A stretch of 64,000 bases of DNA, from positions 2,477,501 through 2,541,500 of the forward strand of contig NZ_CP012332.1 in assembly GCF_001263175.1 (NCBI RefSeq), in the 5' to 3' direction. This stretch comes from Vulgatibacter incomptus. Lineage in GTDB: Bacteria; Myxococcota; Myxococcia; Myxococcales; Vulgatibacteraceae. The position numbers and the translations under genes were made by a program. Under the pieces are notes generated by a model. That model ran no database searches and was not told the origin of the DNA. It was given only the letters and a program-made list of their open reading frames with translations. Position 1 is the stretch's first letter; each line of letters opens with the position of its first letter. Below are positions 1-7,248 of this stretch, piece by piece.

Positions 1-2459
1 CCCTCCCTGCCACCCACGGCGGCTCCACCCACGCCTACGCACTGCTGGCCTCGGGAGAGGGGCAGACGCTCCCTGTAGCGTCCGTCGAGGCGTCGCGAGC
101 AGCGCCCTCGGTGACGGGATTCCGCGTCGAGCGCGACGGCCTTGAGCTGGCCGTGCTCCCGCCGGAAGCGAGGTTCGTGGTCGATTCCAACGCGGAAGCG
201 GGATGGCTCGGCATGCCCTCGGACGTCACCGCCAGCGACGGTACGGCCGATCCAATCCGAGTCCAGTGGTCCCCGCCGCCGACGTCTTCGGGAACGGTCC
301 ACGACTACCGCGTCGTGGCGACAACGAACATCGGCAGGGACGCACGTTCCAACGTCCTCATCGGTGGCCGAAGCGCCCCGACCGTGACCGGCTACGAGCT
401 CCAGCGTGACGGAGACCCCTGGATCCCCGTGGGGACCGAGACCTCCTTCGAGGACGACGACGGGCCTCGTGGGACGATCCAGGTCACCTCCACCCTCGTC
501 TCGGATCGGGTGCTGGGCTTCGTCGAGGTGAGCCTCGATGGACAGCCGAACATCGTGCCGCCGTCTCCGAGTCAATTCCGGGTCCGCGCCCTGACGGCGA
601 CCTATGTCGGCCCCGGCTCCGCGCCCGTCTCTGGAATCCGCAAGATCGGCTCGACACTCGAGGTCCAGTGGCAGCGCTCCGCCGGGGATTCCGACGACGA
701 CTACGCCGATCTCCCCGACGCTGTCTTCAGCTCTTCCGTCGACTTGGATGCGTCGACCGCCGAGTCGCGGTTCTATCGTGCGCGACTTCTTACGGAAGGC
801 GCCGAGGGTGTCTCCGTGCCGGTCCGGGGCAAAGCCCACGGCTACATCACCGTCTCCGTGGGCTCATCCAACAGTTGCGGGATTCGAACCGACGGGAAGA
901 TCGCTTGCTGGGGATGGAAGTACGAAGGCCCATCCGCAATCGTGCCGCCCGCGGACGTCTTCTCGAGCGTCGCTTCCGGGCACCATGGCTGCGGCCTTCG
1001 CGCGAGCGACGGCAAAATGCTCTGCTGGGGCGACAACGGTTACGGACAGGCGCCGCCAGGCCCCTCCACCGAGTCCTGGCTGTCCGTGGCCTCGACCTAC
1101 ACCACCACCTGTGGCATCCGCGCCGACGGGGTGCTGGATTGCTTCGGGTTCCCCTATTACCCAAACCTCATCAATCCCCAGGACCGGGAAGGACCCTATC
1201 TCTCGGCATCCTTGGGCGAATCGAACCTCTGTGTCGTGGACGTGCTCGGAACCGCCCGATGCTGGGGCGACAACTATTTCCGCCAGAATTCCCCGCCTCC
1301 GCTGACCTTTTCCAGCGTGGCCGTCGGAGACAACTTCATCTGCGGACTTCTCCAGGACGGGCGGATGAGCTGCTGGGGCAAGAACTTGAACGGGCAAGCG
1401 CCGCCGGGCCCTTCGGCCGAGATCTACTCCGTGGTGGCCTCCGGGGACTCCCACACCTGCGGAATCCTCCAAAGCGGAAAGCTGGTCTGTGTGGGATTGA
1501 ACCAGGTAGGCCAGGCTCCCCCAGGGCCGAGCGTGGACTCGTTCCTGGACGTGAGCGCGTTCGGCCCTTCCACCTGCGCCGTGCGGATCGATGGGAAGGT
1601 GCAGTGCTGGGGCGCGAATGTCGTAGGAGCGGCGCCTGTATTGCCCGTGACGGACGTGCTCTCCTCGGTCTCGTCCAACTGCGGGATCCGTAAGGACGGG
1701 ACGCTCGTTTGCTGGGGGCATGTGTCGAGTGACTGGGCGCTTCCGACCGGCAGGTTCACGTCGATCGCCGTGGGTACCGGCTTTGGGTGCGGATTGCGCA
1801 CCGACGGTCGAATCGTCTGCTGGGGCCGCGACGAAGAAGGCCAAGCCCCCACGGCGCCCTCCGCTGACACGTTCACGAGCATCTCAGCCGGGGCCGCGCA
1901 TGCCTGTGGCGTACGCTCCGACGGCAAGGTGCTTTGCTGGGGGTTCAACAACTATGGCCAGGCGCCGCCTGGGCCCTCCGCCGACTCGTTCACCAGCGTG
2001 AGCTGCGCCCCGGAATCCACATGCGGCGTGCGAGTGGATGGGAAGGTGGTCTGCTGGGGAAACAATTGGTTCGGGGTCGCGCCCAGCGGGCCGAGCGCCG
2101 ACACCTTCACGAGCGTGGCCGCGGGCGGTCACCACTCGTGCGGCGTTCGAACGGATGGGAAGGTCGTTTGCTGGGGCAGCTTCAACACCGATGGCGAAGC
2201 GCCGACCACACCCTCCGCGGAGCTCTACACCCGCGTCGACGTGGGACATTCGCACTCCTGCGGCCTTCGCGTAAACGGCACCGTGAGCTGCTGGGGCTCC
2301 AACTTCTACGGACAGCTGAACATCCCGACGCCAACCGAGACCTTCTCCTCTCTCAGCGTGAACCTATCCAAAACATGCGGCGTGAGCACCCAAGGGAAGC
2401 TGATCTGCTGGAGCGTCGACTGGTACGGCGAGGCTCCGCCCCCGGGGGCCCGGCCCTGA
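1..2459 (+). CDS. RCC1-repeat surface protein, 5' end outside window
   Basis: The frame is open from base 3 to the TGA at 2457-2459, giving about 818 visible residues. A GTG at 111 could be read as a start, but the frame continues upstream without a stop and the residues before it look like protein, so the gene begins outside the window. The first 280 residues hold fibronectin-like segments, seen as two copies of an 'AP-x-VTG-(F/Y)-x(2)-(E/Q)RDG' opening. The rest is about 14 RCC1-like repeats of roughly 36 residues built on 'CG(I/V)R-x-DGKxxCWG' followed by 'GQAPPGPSA(D/E)xFxSV'. Each repeat has two Cys about ten residues apart, which suggests one disulfide per repeat and therefore an exported location. 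RCC1 repeats usually fold as a beta-propeller. The ligand is unknown. The gene converges on the lipoprotein gene at 2596. Confidence 0.85.
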   Translation, partial: LPATHGGSTHAYALLASGEGQTLPVASVEASRAAPSVTGFRVERDGLELAVLPPEARFVVDSNAEAGWLGMPSDVTASDGTADPIRVQWSPPPTSSGTVHDYRVVATTNIGRDARSNVLIGGRSAPTVTGYELQRDGDPWIPVGTETSFEDDDGPRGTIQVTSTLVSDRVLGFVEVSLDGQPNIVPPSPSQFRVRALTATYVGPGSAPVSGIRKIGSTLEVQWQRSAGDSDDDYADLPDAVFSSSVDLDASTAESRFYRARLLTEGAEGVSVPVRGKAHGYITVSVGSSNSCGIRTDGKIACWGWKYEGPSAIVPPADVFSSVASGHHGCGLRASDGKMLCWGDNGYGQAPPGPSTESWLSVASTYTTTCGIRADGVLDCFGFPYYPNLINPQDREGPYLSASLGESNLCVVDVLGTARCWGDNYFRQNSPPPLTFSSVAVGDNFICGLLQDGRMSCWGKNLNGQAPPGPSAEIYSVVASGDSHTCGILQSGKLVCVGLNQVGQAPPGPSVDSFLDVSAFGPSTCAVRIDGKVQCWGANVVGAAPVLPVTDVLSSVSSNCGIRKDGTLVCWGHVSSDWALPTGRFTSIAVGTGFGCGLRTDGRIVCWGRDEEGQAPTAPSADTFTSISAGAAHACGVRSDGKVLCWGFNNYGQAPPGPSADSFTSVSCAPESTCGVRVDGKVVCWGNNWFGVAPSGPSADTFTSVAAGGHHSCGVRTDGKVVCWGSFNTDGEAPTTPSAELYTRVDVGHSHSCGLRVNGTVSCWGSNFYGQLNIPTPTETFSSLSVNLSKTCGVSTQGKLICWSVDWYGEAPPPGARP

Positions 2460-2539
2460 TTCGACGGGCCCGCGGCACGTGCACCGGAGCCCAACCATCC
2501 CGACCAACGGCTGCTGCCAGCCGTGGCGTCGCAGACGGC

Positions 2540-2575
2540 GAAGGCGCCCCGGAGGGCGCCTTCGGTTTGCTTCCG
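2540..2575 (+). terminator. Rho-independent terminator between convergent genes
   Basis: A perfect stem AAGGCGCCC / GGGCGCCTT with a CGGA loop is followed by the T-rich TTCGGTTTGCTT. It lies 80 bases after the RCC1-repeat gene. The palindrome could also serve the opposing gene. Confidence 0.65.
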
Positions 2576-2595
2576 ATTTTCGGCCAGCCGTGCGA

Positions 2596-3885
2596 TCAGT
2601 CGAAGGTGTACGGGCAGCCGTCAGGGTCGTGGACGGGCTGGAGATACGACTTCGCGCCGTTGTTGATCTCGTCGATGAGGTCCTTGACCTTGCCCTCGGC
2701 CGACTTGTTTGCGTCGGGGCGGTTCTTGTCGAACGCGTAGAGGAGCCTGTCGGCCCAGGCCACCAGTCCGTCACCCTGGATCCAGGTCCCGGTCTCGTCC
2801 TTCCCAACGTAGACGGAGGGATCGGTGTAGCCGTGGCGGGTCGCGAGGACCATCGTCGCGAGCTGGGTAGAGAGCATGTAGGCCATCGGATTGGCCTTCG
2901 CTCCCTTGATCCACGCCTTGAACCCGGCGTAGTCGTTCAGCGCGAAGTCCTGATCGTTGCCCTGGCCATTCTTGAGGTTCAAGGCGTTCAACGCGTCGAG
3001 GTCCCCGGCGAGGTCCGTCCTCATGTCCGCCTCGCCATTCTTGTTCTGCCACCAGCCCATGGTGTGGCCGCCGGGCTTGCGAGTGCAGTAGTTGCGGAAC
3101 TCGACCTCGGTCGTCGCGCCTGCGGTGATCTCCACCACCTTGAACGTCTCGGTGGAGTTGTACCAGTTGCTCTCCTTGGCCCTGCGCTCAGTCACCGTAT
3201 AGGTGCCAGGGAGCAGATCGATCTCGACCGGAGTCTCCAGCGGGACGACCGTGCCATCGGAAGCCTCGAGGTCGACATGCCATCCGGAGAGCTCCACATC
3301 GCCTCCGATGGACGGATCGCCAGCGTACGACTTGATCACGTGGAGCTTACCCAGCAGCGGCTCTTCGTGGCCACCGGCGCCACCCTCCCCACCAGCGCCG
3401 CCAGCGCCCCCCGCGCCGCCCTCGCCTCCGCCCCACTCCTTGACCTTGAAGTTCTGCGAGAAGCAGCTCTTCGGCTTGTTCAGATCGCCGCAGACCTCGA
3501 CCTTGAAGACGCCGCCGTTGTTCATCGTCTGGAAGACGTCTCCGAAGATGTCGACCAGCCTGGCGCACTCGCCGCCGTAGGGGCGGATCTGCGGAAGGCC
3601 CAGATCGATCGAGGCCATCGGCGGGCCGTAGAGCTTCACGAAGAACGGCGTGTTCGCGGGAGCGTGAGGAGCGACGACGTGGACCTCCTCCATTCTGTCG
3701 AACGTCGGAGTGTACCGGGCGCAATTGTTCGCCCCGAGAGAGGTATGGACTGCGCCGGGCTCCGGCGTCGCGGTCGCGGCCGCGGCCGCACGGGACTCGC
3801 TCGTGCCTTCCGAATCCCCAACGGATCCGCCACAGCCCACCATCCCCACTGCTGCGATCACGACAGATGCCAGTAACGTTCTCAT
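2596..3885 (-). CDS. lipoprotein with SpaA/Cna-B-like domain and GWWQNKNG module
   Basis: This is a 429-residue exported protein. The signal peptide MRTLLASVVIAAVGMVGC ends in a lipobox with Cys18. After a low-complexity stretch, residues 50-150 form an N-terminal domain. A Gly-rich linker with GGAGG repeats runs from about 151 to 172. A prealbumin-like (SpaA/Cna-B type) domain containing 'LLPGTYTVTE' covers about 178-265. The C-terminal module begins 'CTRKPGGHTMGWWQNKNG' at about 267. Modules with this GWWQNKNG start occur in other bacterial exported proteins, but their function is unknown to me. The ATG at 3885 follows AGGGGG. A longer frame starts inside the adjacent IS element, but it lacks a signal peptide and is rejected. 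The insertion sequence sits directly upstream of the RBS, so the native promoter has been separated from the gene. Confidence 0.8.
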   Translation of the reverse strand: MRTLLASVVIAAVGMVGCGGSVGDSEGTSESRAAAAATATPEPGAVHTSLGANNCARYTPTFDRMEEVHVVAPHAPANTPFFVKLYGPPMASIDLGLPQIRPYGGECARLVDIFGDVFQTMNNGGVFKVEVCGDLNKPKSCFSQNFKVKEWGGGEGGAGGAGGAGGEGGAGGHEEPLLGKLHVIKSYAGDPSIGGDVELSGWHVDLEASDGTVVPLETPVEIDLLPGTYTVTERRAKESNWYNSTETFKVVEITAGATTEVEFRNYCTRKPGGHTMGWWQNKNGEADMRTDLAGDLDALNALNLKNGQGNDQDFALNDYAGFKAWIKGAKANPMAYMLSTQLATMVLATRHGYTDPSVYVGKDETGTWIQGDGLVAWADRLLYAFDKNRPDANKSAEGKVKDLIDEINNGAKSYLQPVHDPDGCPYTFD

Positions 3886-3897
3886 GAATCCCCCTAG

Positions 3898-3914
3898 CAG
3901 GTTGCTGAAGAACT
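3898..3914. repeat. left terminal inverted repeat of the IS
   Basis: CAGGTTGCTGAAGAACT here matches the reverse complement of the right end over the first 12 bases. A single G/A difference follows. Confidence 0.8.
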
Positions 3915-4084
3915 CTGTTTTTGGGCGCGAGTCGCTGCCTGGGCCCGTGGTGGTGCCTGGGTAACGAGAGGTCGAGCGCATGGATTTCGCCGTCCCGCAC
4001 GCTCGTAAATCGGTCCGAGCCTCGCGCCGTACGAATGCGATGCCTCCACGGCGGCGCTCATTGGCGCGCAGCACGGATCGGCGC

Positions 4085-5170
4085 TCACGCCGCGCTCCCG
4101 AGCAGCCGCGAGAGACGCAGCAGGTTGTACGCTGCGCCTGTGAAGTAGGCGCAGAGCTGGGTTCGTTCGACGCCTCGGTAGCGGGTCTTCCTCAGCCCAC
4201 CTACGGTCTTCATCCAGCCGAAGATCTCCTCGACCTTCTTCCTGCATCTCTGACTGTGGCGGTACCCAATCTGGCGCGCTTGCCGCGCGTCGACGTTCGA
4301 GTGCTTTCGCTTTCGGGCGACGTGCGGAACGACACCTTCGACAAAGACGTCGTGCACGAGGTCGGCGGTGTCGTAGCCCTTGTCGGCGCCCAGCGTAGCT
4401 GGCGAGAAGCCTTTTCTCTTCTGACGCTGCAGCATGCGCAGCGCCTCGCGGCGTTCGGCAGTTCCGTCAGCGTGCGAGATCGAGATGTCGATGCAGAGGC
4501 CGTTCCGGTTCTCCATCAGCACGTGGCCCGACAGCGCCAGCTTCGCCTCCTTGCCTGCGCCCTTCCGGGCAAGCCGCGCATCCGGGTCGGTAGACGATTC
4601 GTGCGTGGCGTTGGCGCGCTTCTCGCCGTGGAAATCGATGGTTGGGTTCCCCGGATCGTCTGGCGGCTCGTTATCCTTCGCGCCCTTCTTCTTGAAGCTC
4701 TTCATCGACGCCCACGCCTCGATCAGCGTGCCGTCGACCGTGAAGTGCTCGGCCGAGATCAGCTTCGCCTCCTTCGCCTGGCGGACCACGCCCTCAAAGA
4801 AGAGGCGCGCGACATCCGCCCTGATCAGCCGCTCCTTGTTCTTCGAGAAGGTCGAGGCATCGAAGCTTTCCTCGGTCATGCCCATGTCCAGGAAGAAGCG
4901 GAACATCAGGTCGTAGTCGAGGCGCTCGCAGAACTGCCGCTCGCTCCGGATGCTGAAGAGCGCGATGAGGAGGCAGGCCTTCAGGATGATCTCGGGCGGG
5001 ATCGAGGGGCGGCCGGTGCCGCTGTACATCGACTCGAAGACGGGCGAGAGGCGCTGGAGCTCACGGTCGGCGAGCAGCTTGATCCGGCGGATCGGGTGGT
5101 CCCTGGGCACCCGCTGTTCCGGTCCGATCAGGGTGAGCATCGACGCCTGCCGCTCGAGTTTGCCGCGCAT
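4085..5170 (-). CDS. IS5/IS1182-type DDE transposase
   Basis: This 361-residue protein catalyses transposition of the element that surrounds it. The N-terminal third is a DUF772-type domain ('SIPPEIILKACLLIALFSIRSER', about 56-78). The catalytic DDE residues are readable: Asp146 in 'HFTVDGTLIEAWAS', Asp263 in 'GADKGYDTADL' and Glu314 in 'KKVEEIFGWMK'. The length is normal for the family and no stop or shift is present. The ATG at 5170 follows the RBS GGAGGAAGCG. The gene points towards the lipoprotein gene, so read-through could supply that gene's transcripts. Confidence 0.9.
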   Translation of the reverse strand: MRGKLERQASMLTLIGPEQRVPRDHPIRRIKLLADRELQRLSPVFESMYSGTGRPSIPPEIILKACLLIALFSIRSERQFCERLDYDLMFRFFLDMGMTEESFDASTFSKNKERLIRADVARLFFEGVVRQAKEAKLISAEHFTVDGTLIEAWASMKSFKKKGAKDNEPPDDPGNPTIDFHGEKRANATHESSTDPDARLARKGAGKEAKLALSGHVLMENRNGLCIDISISHADGTAERREALRMLQRQKRKGFSPATLGADKGYDTADLVHDVFVEGVVPHVARKRKHSNVDARQARQIGYRHSQRCRKKVEEIFGWMKTVGGLRKTRYRGVERTQLCAYFTGAAYNLLRLSRLLGSAA

Positions 5171-5246
5171 CGCTTCCTCCGCAAGAGCGCGCGATTCTAC
5201 GGTAGCGATCCTATCGGGTCGATCCCTGCGGTGCGGGGGACCGCAG

Positions 5247-5263
5247 GGTTTTTCAGCAACCTG
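5247..5263. repeat. right terminal inverted repeat of the IS
   Basis: GTTTTTCAGCAACCTG is the complement of the left end and abuts the second CTAG. Confidence 0.8.
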
Positions 5264-5436
5264 CTAGGATCCGGGTCCAGCACTCCCCGCCCGGGGATGT
5301 GCGACAAATTCACACACCAGAAGACCCGTGATTACACGTCAACGGGGGGTGTCGACGAGGCGGTAGACCCTTCCCTGTACCGGTCCCGCTCCCAGGCCGA
5401 CCGGCCAAGGGCTCCGAGTCTCGTTTCCCGCCGAAG

Positions 5437-5991
5437 TCAAACCGCCGGACGGATCTCGCGGCACGGATTGCCGGCGGCGAAGACGCCTTCCGGAACATCG
5501 CGGGTGACGACGCTCCCTGCCCCGATCACCGACCGGGAGCCGATTGTCACCCCGGGCGAGACGATCGCACCGCCGCCGATCCAGACGTCGTCCCCGATCG
5601 CCACCGGCTTGCCGAATTCCCGGCTCCGGCGCAGCTCCGCGTCCATCGGATGGGTCGCGGCGTAGATCTGCACAGCCGGTCCGAAGAGGCAGTGGGCTCC
5701 GATCTCGACCAGGCAGACGTCGAGGATGATGCAGTTGAAATTGAAGAAGCAGCCCTCGCCGAGGCGGGTGTTCACGCCGTAGTCACAGAAGAAGGGCGGC
5801 TGCATCCAGACGGTCTCGCCGCCCGCCGCGAAGAGCGAGCCGAGGAGCCGGCGCCGCTCCATCCGATCGCTCTCGCGGGTGGCGTTCAGTTTCCGGCAGA
5901 TCTCACGGGCGCGGTCCCGCGCCTCGACCAGCTCGGGATCGAGCGGATCGTAGAGTTCGCCGGCGAGCATCTTCTCCCGTTCGCTCTGCAT
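5437..5991 (-). CDS. maa: maltose/galactoside-type O-acetyltransferase
   Basis: This 184-residue enzyme transfers an acetyl group from acetyl-CoA to a sugar hydroxyl in the cytoplasm. The N-terminal 'EKMLAGELYDPLDPEL' is the usual Mac domain. It is followed by left-handed beta-helix hexapeptide repeats ('IGDDVWIGGGAIVSPGVTIGSRSVIGAGSVVTRDVP') and the closing 'AGNPCREIRP'. The catalytic His is in 'AATHPMDAELRR'. The length matches Maa/LacA/NodL proteins. The true acceptor cannot be told from sequence. The gene is monocistronic. The 170 bp between its stop and the IS probably held the displaced promoter of the lipoprotein gene. Confidence 0.88.
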   Translation of the reverse strand: MQSEREKMLAGELYDPLDPELVEARDRAREICRKLNATRESDRMERRRLLGSLFAAGGETVWMQPPFFCDYGVNTRLGEGCFFNFNCIILDVCLVEIGAHCLFGPAVQIYAATHPMDAELRRSREFGKPVAIGDDVWIGGGAIVSPGVTIGSRSVIGAGSVVTRDVPEGVFAAGNPCREIRPAV

Positions 5992-6094
5992 CGGATCCTC
6001 CGTTTGCAGTGGCGGGACCTCGCTCGGGAGATGCGCATGCTCGTGCGCGAAATCTCGCCCGTCGGCGGACCGCGTCCGTGCGGGCTCGAAGAGC

Positions 6095-6615
6095 TCATCG
6101 ACGCACGAGCGCGCGCTCCCGCGACAGGCTCAAGGCCGTCGCGAGCCCGAACACCGTGTGTGCAAGGTAGCCCTTGAGGTTGGCGCCGAGCGGATAGCGC
6201 CACGCCCAGTCGCTCAAGCGGAGCGCTCGGCCAGCGAGGTTGTCGCCCACGAGCCAGACGACCGTGCCGAAGGCGAGCCCTCGGAGGAGCCCCGGCCGCC
6301 CCTCGCGACCAGCGCGTAGAGGCCGCCCCAGGCGGCGCCGGTGGCGTAGTGCATGAGGTCGCCCGCCAGCTTGCGGCGCTCGTCCGGGAGCCGCCGTCGG
6401 GTGACCCCCTCGAACAAGCGGCGCGCCGCGGTCTCCGTGGCAACCTCGTCGGCTGCCCTCCGATCGCGGGGAAACCTCGGCGTCCGGCGGGTCGTGCCCG
6501 AGGGGATGTGGGGGAGGACGCGGTCCTGTACCGCGGTCATCACCAGGGTGCCGGCGAGCCCCGCCACGGCCCCTTCCGACGCCCGCTGCCAAGCATGCTT
6601 CCGATGGTTTCGCAT
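6095..6615 (-). pseudogene. DUF1440/YagU-like membrane protein, broken by a one-base frameshift
   Basis: Two overlapping frames together give one protein of about 173 residues. The first part, from an ATG at 6615, starts MRNHRKHAWQRASEGAVAGL and runs to 'MHYATGAAWGGLYALVARGG'. The second part continues 'GLLRGLAFGTVVWLVGDN' to 'LAHTVFGLATALSLSRERAL', ending at 6095. The join is at the CCCC run 6290-6293 (GGGG in the coding strand). Adding one G restores 'RGGRGLLRGLAFGT'. The pattern of hydrophobic helices with a late 'YPL..HxVFG' motif resembles DUF1440 inner-membrane proteins of unknown function. It is either a real pseudogene or a sequencing error. The same kind of lesion occurs in pilW. Confidence 0.65.
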
Positions 6616-6665
6616 GGGGGAAGTTAGGTTCGCGGAGCGACGCCGTGCCGGCCCGATGCGCCGGA

Positions 6666-7247
6666 TCAGGGCTCGCAGGCCGAGGGATCGAAGCCCAGCG
6701 ACGTGCCGGGGAGGATCGCGTCGGGGATCGGCCTGCCCGCGTAGCCCTCACCAGGGCGCGGTGCCTCCTCCACGCCGTCTCCCGCCCGCTGCGCGACGAC
6801 CGCCTCGAGCTGGACGAGGCGAAGATCGTTCGCGAGCGCCTCGAGCTCGGGGGCGAGGCGCCACTGGGCCAGATCGGCGAAGCCCCTCTCCACCGAGCTC
6901 CGGAGGGCGCCGATCGCCTCGTCGCGCCGGCCCTCTCTTGCGTACGCGCGCCCGAGGTGGAAGCGCCCGAGGGCGTCGTCCGGCCGCAGGGTCGCGAAGC
7001 GCTCGAAGCGGGCGACCGCCTCGTCTCCCCGGCCCAGGGCGAGCGCGGCGATCCCGCCGTTGTAGAGGGCGACGAGGTTGTCCGGATCGAGGGCCAGGGC
7101 CCGGCCGAAGGCCTGGTGGGCCGCTCCTAGCTCACCCGCCCGCGCGGCGGCGAGCGCCTCGCGGGCCTCGGTCTCGGCGCGCGCCCCGCCGCGGCCGCAG
7201 CCCGCCGCCGCAACGAGGAAGACCAGCAGAAACGAAGCCAACCGCAC
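6666..7247 (-). CDS. TPR-repeat lipoprotein of the pilus operon
   Basis: This 193-residue protein starts at a GTG one base after the pilY1 stop, so it is almost certainly translated with pilY1. The signal peptide MRLASFLLVFLVAAAGC ends in a lipobox. Residues about 25-125 hold at least two tetratricopeptide units ('AHQAFGRALALDPDNLVALYN' style, 'AVARFERFATLRPDDALGR', 'AIGALRSSVERGF'). TPR lipoproteins of pilus systems, such as PilF/PilW-type pilotins, help secretin assembly, but this one is too divergent for me to equate with them. It is the last gene of the operon. Confidence 0.8.
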   Translation of the reverse strand: MRLASFLLVFLVAAAGCGRGGARAETEAREALAAARAGELGAAHQAFGRALALDPDNLVALYNGGIAALALGRGDEAVARFERFATLRPDDALGRFHLGRAYAREGRRDEAIGALRSSVERGFADLAQWRLAPELEALANDLRLVQLEAVVAQRAGDGVEEAPRPGEGYAGRPIPDAILPGTSLGFDPSACEP

Positions 7248-7248
7248 G

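Larger units (their letters stand above)
3894..5267 (-). mobile_element. complete IS5-like insertion sequence with CTAG target duplication
   Basis: The terminal inverted repeat CAGGTTGCTGAA starts at 3898, and its complement ends at 5263. Outside both ends is CTAG (3894-3897 and 5264-5267), read here as a 4-bp target duplication. Because CTAG is itself a palindrome it could instead be part of the repeat. The element is 1366 bp and carries one transposase gene on the minus strand. The ends are intact and the transposase has no frameshift, so it may be active. It landed between the promoter region and the RBS of the lipoprotein gene ending at 2596. The family assignment (IS5 / IS1182 supergroup) rests on the transposase. 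Confidence 0.85.

Noticed and set aside
3886-4074. N-terminal extension of the lipoprotein frame into the IS element
   Set aside because: The extra 63 residues are IS sequence read by chance. The signal peptide and RBS fix the start at 3885.
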